Origin: AP-15 sp963775875 | GTDB taxonomy: Bacteria > Pseudomonadota > Alphaproteobacteria > ATCC43930 > CGMCC-115725 | DNA: 64,000 nucleotides | Direction: 5' to 3' | NCBI GenBank assembly: GCA_963775875.1 | Contig: CAVZKP010000026.1 | Coordinates: forward strand, 124,001-188,000 | Shown here: positions 59,388 through 64,000 of the stretch, piece after piece | Numbering within the stretch: position 1 is the stretch's first letter | Layout: each line of letters opens with the position of its first letter | Notes under the pieces: generated by a model | What the model was told of the DNA's origin: nothing | What the model saw: only the letters and a program-made list of their open reading frames with translations | Database searches by the model: none | Translations under genes and position numbers: made by a program

Positions 59388-61315
59388 AGAGAACGAATGA
59401 CCGCGTTGGCCTGGCGCAACCGTTCCGACAGCGACCGCCCCACCCCGGACAGCAGCTTCGCGCGGATCTCCGGGTTATGGCGGATCACCGCGGCAAGTCC
59501 CGCCGCGCTCAGTTCCAACACCCGGGCCGGCGACGCTGCGACCACGCTCGCGGTGCGCGGATGATCGCCGAGCAGGGCAAGTTCGCCAAAGACATTACCG
59601 GCGTCGATCGAGGCCAATATCGTCGCGATCCCGTCGCCGCCGCGGACGACGCTGACATCGACCGACCCGGCGAGCAGGAAATAGAGGCTGTCGGCCGGAG
59701 CGCCTTCCTCGATGATGATCGCGCCCGGCGCATAGGTCCGCTGCTCGAGGTGCTCGGCCAAAATCCCGATCTCGGTCAAATCGAGCTCGGCCAGAAGCTT
59801 GAAATCGCCGAGCGGCAGGTCGATCGATGCCGCCTCTTCGACCGAGGCGGTCTGCCGCAGCAACCCGTCCTCGCACGCTTCGAGGGCGCTGTCGGCGGTT
59901 GGCGTAAAGACCGATGAATCGATCCGGAGTTGATCGCGGACCTCTTCGGGGACCGCGGCGAATTTGACCGTTTTGCCGGTTGCCGCGACGCCCTCATACA
60001 ATTCGCGCAACAGATTGGACGCGACCGCGTCGACCGAGGTGACCCGCCCCAGATCCAGGATCAAATAATGCGCCTCGGCGGTCGACGATATCCGCCGCAC
60101 CGCTTGTTCGGTGTTGCCGAAGAACAGATTGCCTTGCAGTTCGAACGCCCGGATCGTGTCGCCGAGCGAGTCGAGCCGCGCCGCCGCCGCCGCGTTGCGC
60201 AGGCGCTTGGAACGGACTTCGGCGCCGCGGTAGGTGCGCCGGATCGCCGGCCGCGCCCGGCCGCGATAGTGCAGCAGGTGAAGCTCGAGCCGATCGGCCA
60301 GTTCTTCGCAGACGCGAATGCCGCGATAACTGTTGCCGTGCTCGTCCAGCCGAGGCGAAAACACGCCGATGCCGAGCTGACCCGGCAGCACGGCCATGAT
60401 CCCGCCGCCGACGCCGCTCTTGGCCGGCAGGCCGACCCGCAATTCCCACTCCCCGGCATAGTCGTACATGCCGCAGGTGGTCATGACGCTGAGCACATCT
60501 CTGACCACTTCGGCCGCGAGCGCCCGTTCGCTGGTGACCGGATGCAGACCGCCCCGGGCCAGGGTGGCGCCGATAAAGGCGAGGTCGACCGCCGATGTCA
60601 GAATCGCGCATTGGCGAAAATACAGATCGAGATGCGCCTCGGGATCGCCCTCGATCATCCCGTTGTTCAGTTCGAGATAGGCGATTGCCCGGTTGCGATG
60701 GCCGGTCGCCACCTCCGAGCGGTAGACCGCTTCGTCGATCCCGGTCGCGCGGCCGCTGAGCGCCCGGATCAGATCGAGAATCCGCGCCAGCCTGGTGGCG
60801 TCGTCATTACCGTGGACGAGCGAGGTGGTGGCGATGGCGCCGGTATTGACCATCGCGTTGAACGGGCGGTTTCGCTGGTCGTCGAAGACGATCGCGTTGA
60901 ACGGATCGCCCGACGGCTCGACACCGATCCGCGCCAGCACCCGCTCGCGGCCGTGATCCTGCAGGGCGAGGCCGTAGATCAGCGGCTTGGAAATCGACTG
61001 GATCGTGAAACGCGAGCGCGACTCGCCGATCTCGTAGAGGAAGCCGTCGGCAGTGACCATGGCGATGCCGAACTGGTCGGGAGCAACCTGTTCGAGTTCC
61101 GGGATGTAGGAGGCGACCGACCCGTCCCGGACCGCCAGGAACTTCGCGTGGACCTCGCGAAGCAGACCGAAAACCGGCAATTCCAGGGTCTTGCTCAGAC
61201 CGCGAGGTTCCGCCGGGCCGGTCGCGGCGGGGCTTTCCTCAAAGCCCGGCGAGCCCCGGCAATCGGGACTTCCAAGCGGACCGAACCTCGACCCCGTCGC
61301 TGCAAAGTTCTTCAC
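59378..61315 (-). CDS. glsA: Glutaminase A fused to STAS and cNMP-binding domains
   Basis: A 645-residue three-domain protein. Residues ~45-350 are a serine-dependent beta-lactamase-fold glutaminase (RFTIQSISKPLIYG, S-x-x-K at 107-110; AYLELNNGMIEG; PAKSGVGGGIMAVLPGQ). Residues ~365-475 are STAS (YLILDLGRVTSVDAVASNLLREL, the strand and conserved Asp-Ser region). Residues ~510-640 are a cyclic-nucleotide-binding domain (YAPGAIIIEEGAPADSLYFLLAGSVDV, GNVFGELALLGDHPRTASVVA, the phosphate-binding cassette F-G-E-L-A-L-L-x-x-x-P-R-T-A). GTG 61315 is the start, with GGAAGGA upstream. Glutamine hydrolysis may be controlled by cAMP or cGMP. Confidence 0.9.
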   Translation of the reverse strand: MKNFAATGSRFGPLGSPDCRGSPGFEESPAATGPAEPRGLSKTLELPVFGLLREVHAKFLAVRDGSVASYIPELEQVAPDQFGIAMVTADGFLYEIGESRSRFTIQSISKPLIYGLALQDHGRERVLARIGVEPSGDPFNAIVFDDQRNRPFNAMVNTGAIATTSLVHGNDDATRLARILDLIRALSGRATGIDEAVYRSEVATGHRNRAIAYLELNNGMIEGDPEAHLDLYFRQCAILTSAVDLAFIGATLARGGLHPVTSERALAAEVVRDVLSVMTTCGMYDYAGEWELRVGLPAKSGVGGGIMAVLPGQLGIGVFSPRLDEHGNSYRGIRVCEELADRLELHLLHYRGRARPAIRRTYRGAEVRSKRLRNAAAAARLDSLGDTIRAFELQGNLFFGNTEQAVRRISSTAEAHYLILDLGRVTSVDAVASNLLRELYEGVAATGKTVKFAAVPEEVRDQLRIDSSVFTPTADSALEACEDGLLRQTASVEEAASIDLPLGDFKLLAELDLTEIGILAEHLEQRTYAPGAIIIEEGAPADSLYFLLAGSVDVSVVRGGDGIATILASIDAGNVFGELALLGDHPRTASVVAASPARVLELSAAGLAAVIRHNPEIRAKLLSGVGRSLSERLRQANAVIRSLTR

Positions 61316-61468
61316 CGCGATTCCTTCCGCTCGTGCCCGTGCAAGCGGCAGGCCAGTGGTGTCGATCCGCGGCGAACCAATGGTGGCGGGCGAGCCGCGC
61401 GGCGGTTTCGCAAGTTCGCGGAAAGCGGCGCCGGCCGAATTGGTCGACGCCGCCCTCCACGCCTCGGC

Positions 61469-63040
61469 TCAGACGCCGGGGCCGACCTGCTGGCCGTTCG
61501 GGCTGCCGAGCCCGGTGCAGGCGTCCCATCCCGGACCGGCGGCAAAGCTGCCGTTGTCGCCTTGGGTGATATCGCGCAAGGCGGCGCGGTTGGCATAGAG
61601 ATGCGGGTTGATAAAGCCGACCGGATTGGCTTTGGCCGCATTGATCCGCGCGATCAGCCCGGCCCAGAGCGGCGCCACCGCGCTGGTGCCGCCGATCACC
61701 GTGTCAGTGCCGTCGACCCGCACCCGGTAGCCGCTTTCCGGATCGGCGTCGCCGCACACATCGGGGACGCCCCGCATCGCCAATGCCTGCGCCGCCCCGC
61801 CGGTCCGGGCGACCTGGAGCCCTTCCTGGTAGGAGGGCAGGGCAAAAAAGCCGCTGACCCCGCCGCCGCCGGCGCCGCCATTGGCGCCGTCGTTCCACAC
61901 CGTTTCCGCGGTGATCGATGTCCCCGAGGCTTGCAGATTGGTTCCGCCGCAGGCCAGGGCGTATGGGCTCGAAGCGGGGAAATCGACGTGGTCGGCGCCG
62001 TCGCTGACGCCGTCGCTCGACCCGTTGTCGCCCGAGGCGACGCACACCGTGACCCCCATCGCCGCCGCCGCCTGAAACGCCTGATCGAACGCGGTCATCG
62101 CCTGCTGGGTCCAGCTCGATTCGGGGCCGCCCCAGCTGATCGAGATCACCGAGGGCTTGTTTTTCCGGTCCATGATCGCGGTGGTCACGGCGTTGACGAA
62201 CCCCATATCGGTGTTCGGCGCAAAATAGACGACGATATGCGCCGCCGGCGCGATCGCCCCGGCCACCTCGATGTCGAGCATGACCTCGCCATCCGGCCCG
62301 TTGGCGTCGCCGGTGGCGTGGTTGCGGCCATGGTCGACCGAGACCGCCGTGACCTTTGGCGCGGTAATGTGCAGTCCGGCGAAATACGCCTTCAGGTCGG
62401 CGGTGCGATAGCCGCCGCCCAACTCGATAATGGCGATGCATTCGCCCTTGCCGTTGCCGTCGGGAAAGCCGTAGAGCGAGGCGAGCGCGGTCGGGGTGAA
62501 CGAAGCCGCCGCCGCCGCCGCGGCGTGCCACTGCACATTGCCGTGCGGCCGGCGCGTGCGGAAATGCGGCTGCGCCTGCGGCCGGTTGTCGAGACCCATC
62601 ACCGCGGTGACGACGCCGTGCAGTTCATCCGGCAGGTGGATCGGTCCGGTCCGGCCGCGGTAAGTGCCGCCGGCGTGCTCGAACTGCTGCAGATCGACGC
62701 CGAACGCAGCGTTGAACTGGGCGACCGTGCCGGAAGCGATCACGGTCCGGCGAACCGGGTCTTTCTGGACCACGGTCAGACCATGGGCGCTGGCGAATTG
62801 CTCGACCGCGGCGATGTCGGCCGGGTCGGCGGCGAATTGTTGGGCATATTCTTCGCGGTTCAGGTGGCGCTGCGAGCGGTCTCCGCCAGCGAGCTTTTTG
62901 ACCCTTTCGGTCAGAGCCGCGCCGGCGCGAGGCCGCACCACGATCGCGGCTTCGAACCGCTCGTCCGGGTCCGATTTTCCGACCGGCTGCGCTCCCGGCA
63001 ACGGCTGTCTTTCGCTCCCTGCGAGTGGATGTCTGGGCAT
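61469..63040 (-). CDS. S53 family peptidase (sedolisin/kumamolisin-like)
   Basis: A 523-residue serine-carboxyl peptidase. The N-terminal ~170 residues are the Pro-kumamolisin activation domain (FEAAIVVRPRAGAALTERVKKLA, REEYAQQFAADPADIAAVEQFASAHGLTV). The catalytic Glu252 and Asp256 lie in GEVMLDIEVAG, the oxyanion Asp region is SISWGGPESSW, and Ser453 is in GGTSAVAPLWAG. The C-terminal Ca2+ site is DITQGDNGSFAAGPGWDACTGLG. No signal peptide is obvious at ATG 63040 (MPRHPLAGSE), so export route is unclear. Acts at acidic pH in known members. Divergent from the GlcG/HbpS gene. Confidence 0.9.
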   Translation of the reverse strand: MPRHPLAGSERQPLPGAQPVGKSDPDERFEAAIVVRPRAGAALTERVKKLAGGDRSQRHLNREEYAQQFAADPADIAAVEQFASAHGLTVVQKDPVRRTVIASGTVAQFNAAFGVDLQQFEHAGGTYRGRTGPIHLPDELHGVVTAVMGLDNRPQAQPHFRTRRPHGNVQWHAAAAAAASFTPTALASLYGFPDGNGKGECIAIIELGGGYRTADLKAYFAGLHITAPKVTAVSVDHGRNHATGDANGPDGEVMLDIEVAGAIAPAAHIVVYFAPNTDMGFVNAVTTAIMDRKNKPSVISISWGGPESSWTQQAMTAFDQAFQAAAAMGVTVCVASGDNGSSDGVSDGADHVDFPASSPYALACGGTNLQASGTSITAETVWNDGANGGAGGGGVSGFFALPSYQEGLQVARTGGAAQALAMRGVPDVCGDADPESGYRVRVDGTDTVIGGTSAVAPLWAGLIARINAAKANPVGFINPHLYANRAALRDITQGDNGSFAAGPGWDACTGLGSPNGQQVGPGV

Positions 63041-63176
63041 GACTGACGGCTCCCTATCTTCGTATACGGCGCTGGCGGCCGGGACGAACCCTGGCGCCTC
63101 GCCGATTAGGTTAATATACTCCGCCTTTAAGGCGGATCGGTGGCGTAAGCCCCGTGTCATAATTAGGGAGGTGACG

Positions 63177-63656
63177 GTGCCGCGTACGATCATGCTGCTG
63201 TTTGTGCTCGCGGCGCTGGCGGGCAGCACCGGGGCTCGGGCGCAGGCGGTCACGCCCTATGGCATGCCGCTCGGCCTCGACGACGCCAAAAAGGCCGCGG
63301 CAGCGGCCGAGGCAGAGGCGAAAAATATCACGCCCATCCCCTACGTGATCGCGATCGTCGATCCCAGCGGCCAGCTGATCTATTTCGAGCGCATGGATAA
63401 CGCCCAGAACGGTTCGGTGCCGGTGGCGATCGACAAGGCGCGGTCTGCGGCATTGTTCCGCCGCCCGACCAAAGCGTTCGAGGATGCGCTCGGCAAAGGG
63501 CGCACCGTAATCCTGGCGCTGCGCGGGGCGGTGCCGTTCGAGGGCGGATTGCCGCTGGTCGCCGGCGGCAAGATCGTCGGCGCGATCGGCGCCAGCGGCG
63601 GCAGCGGGACGCAGGACGGGCAGGTCGCCAAAGCCGGCGCCGACACGGTCAAATAG
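63177..63656 (+). CDS. Exported GlcG/HbpS-family protein
   Basis: A 159-residue protein of the GlcG/HbpS (haem-binding-like) family. A signal peptide (MLLFVLAALAGSTGARA) is followed by LGLDDAKKAAAAAEAEAKN, IAIVDPSGQLIYFERMDNAQNGSVPVAIDKARSAALFRRPTKAFED and VPFEGGLPLVAGGKIVGAIGASGGSGTQDGQVAKAG, the full family fold. GTG 63177 lies 5 bp after AGGGAGG; GTG 63171 and ATG 63192 fit less well. The secreted form may bind haem or a small ligand. The next gene, fhs, follows after 146 bp. Confidence 0.87.
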   Translation: MPRTIMLLFVLAALAGSTGARAQAVTPYGMPLGLDDAKKAAAAAEAEAKNITPIPYVIAIVDPSGQLIYFERMDNAQNGSVPVAIDKARSAALFRRPTKAFEDALGKGRTVILALRGAVPFEGGLPLVAGGKIVGAIGASGGSGTQDGQVAKAGADTVK

Positions 63657-63670
63657 CTGGCGTTAAGCAG

Positions 63671-63733
63671 GCGCGCGGATCTTCAGCACGCCGGCCGGCT
63701 TCGGCCGCCGGCTAGCCGGCCGATCCGCGGCGC
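63671..63733. terminator. Large GC-rich stem-loop with UUCG tetraloop
   Basis: An outer stem CGCGGATC (63674-63681) / GATCCGCG (63722-63729) encloses an inner 9-bp stem with one bulged C, capped by UUCG (63690-63712). It starts 15 nt after the GlcG-family stop codon and ends 70 nt before the fhs start. No T tract follows. It may end the GlcG-family transcript or form a 5'-leader structure for fhs. Confidence 0.5.
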
Positions 63734-63802
63734 GGCCCAAACGGTTGCGAGCCCGGCCTTGAAGGGCTAAGACCCCCGAGCATTCAGCGAGGGAGAAACG
63801 GC

Positions 63803-64000
63803 GTGGCGCGCGGAGACGAGCAACACAGAAACCCGAAATCCAACATCGAGATCGCCCAGGAAGCGGTGATGCGGCCGATCGGCGAGATTGCCGGGGAAAA
63901 ACTCGGCATCCCCGACGATGCGGTGTCGCCCTATGGCAAGTACAAGGCCAAGATCGCGCTCGATTACATCCGCGAACTGCCCGAGCGTCCGGGCGCCAAA
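63803..64000 (+). CDS. fhs: Formate-tetrahydrofolate ligase, N-terminal fragment (cut by window end)
   Basis: The first 66 codons of a GTG-started gene, truncated at the window end. GNPKSNIEIAQEAVMRPIGEIAGEKLGIP ... SPYGKYKAKIALDYIRE closely matches the N-terminus of formate-tetrahydrofolate ligase (S-D-I-E-I-A-Q-A-A, then PYGKYKAK). The enzyme activates formate with ATP for one-carbon metabolism. GTG 63803 follows GGGAG; the usual N-terminus is a few residues shorter. The P-loop (about residue 65) lies just beyond the window. Confidence 0.87.
   Translation, partial: MARGDEQHRNPKSNIEIAQEAVMRPIGEIAGEKLGIPDDAVSPYGKYKAKIALDYIRELPERPGAK

Noticed and set aside
59930..63046. A 1038-residue open frame on the plus strand opposite the glutaminase and S53 peptidase genes
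   Set aside because: Arg-, Asp- and Gly-rich with no domain resemblance; it runs across two well-supported opposite-strand genes. GC-rich codon bias keeps complementary frames open.

Overview
This 64 kb window is a GC-rich, densely coded bacterial chromosome segment. Gene content points to an alphaproteobacterium: MethyTransf_Reg-type methyltransferase, DUF2189 and DUF3096 proteins, ArsR/AHSA1 pair, family III CoA transferases, Tat-exported metallophosphoesterase, and hairpin repeats of the 'cattgcgag', 'ctctcccgc' and 'catcaccggg' types. I cannot place it below class. I see no phage genes, insertion sequences, CRISPR arrays, tRNA or rRNA. The reading is of an ordinary, metabolically versatile chromosome rich in transport and small-molecule catabolism.

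Layout: 0-1.3 kb, a split TPP-dependent decarboxylase-like pair diverging from a DHA2 efflux pump. 2.9-4.7 kb, molybdate transporter modBC without modA. 4.9-5.1 kb, a 72-residue SelW/Rdx-family gene with an in-frame UGA read as selenocysteine, invisible to ordinary ORF calling. 5.2-8.5 kb, a polytopic membrane protein, a repeat-bearing gap and a frameshifted Rieske oxygenase. 8.7-16.7 kb, acetyltransferase, methyltransferase, RidA, BT1-type transporter, a lone peptide-type substrate-binding protein and ilvD. 16.8-18.3 kb, a periplasmic cupredoxin/metallophosphoesterase operon. 19.9-24.1 kb, a twice-repeated glutathione S-transferase plus CoA-transferase unit. 24-29.8 kb, oxidoreductase, MFS, cupin and multicopper oxidase. 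29.9-33.9 kb, a second split TPP enzyme followed by a GMC oxidoreductase and a D-threonine-aldolase-type PLP enzyme. 34.3-42.7 kb, two small alpha/beta-barrel proteins, putA, a lipase-like protein, DUF2189, a Rieske-reductase fusion, DUF3096 and a GFA protein. 42.8-48.1 kb, HlyD/FUSC efflux, a 2-hydroxyacid dehydrogenase, an SMP-30 lactonase and a methyltransferase. 48.2-54.4 kb (minus strand), HpaI-type aldolase, GT39, then a four-gene run of intradiol dioxygenase, nitroreductase, carboxymuconolactone-decarboxylase-like protein and cobB. 54.5-64 kb, MFS (frameshifted), anion transporter, ArsR/SRPBCC operon, acetyltransferase, a glutaminase-STAS-cNMP fusion, an S53 peptidase, a GlcG/HbpS protein and the 5' end of fhs.

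The most notable items are the UGA-containing SelW-like gene with a candidate bacterial SECIS hairpin; the duplicated GST/CoA-transferase module, which resembles the glutathione/CoA logic proposed for isoprene catabolism but has no monooxygenase here; the glutaminase-STAS-cNMP fusion; and a 13-bp direct repeat against the arsR start codon. Four conserved genes carry single-base frameshifts. All six sites I could localise are repaired by removing one base, which suggests insertion-type sequencing or assembly errors rather than gene decay.
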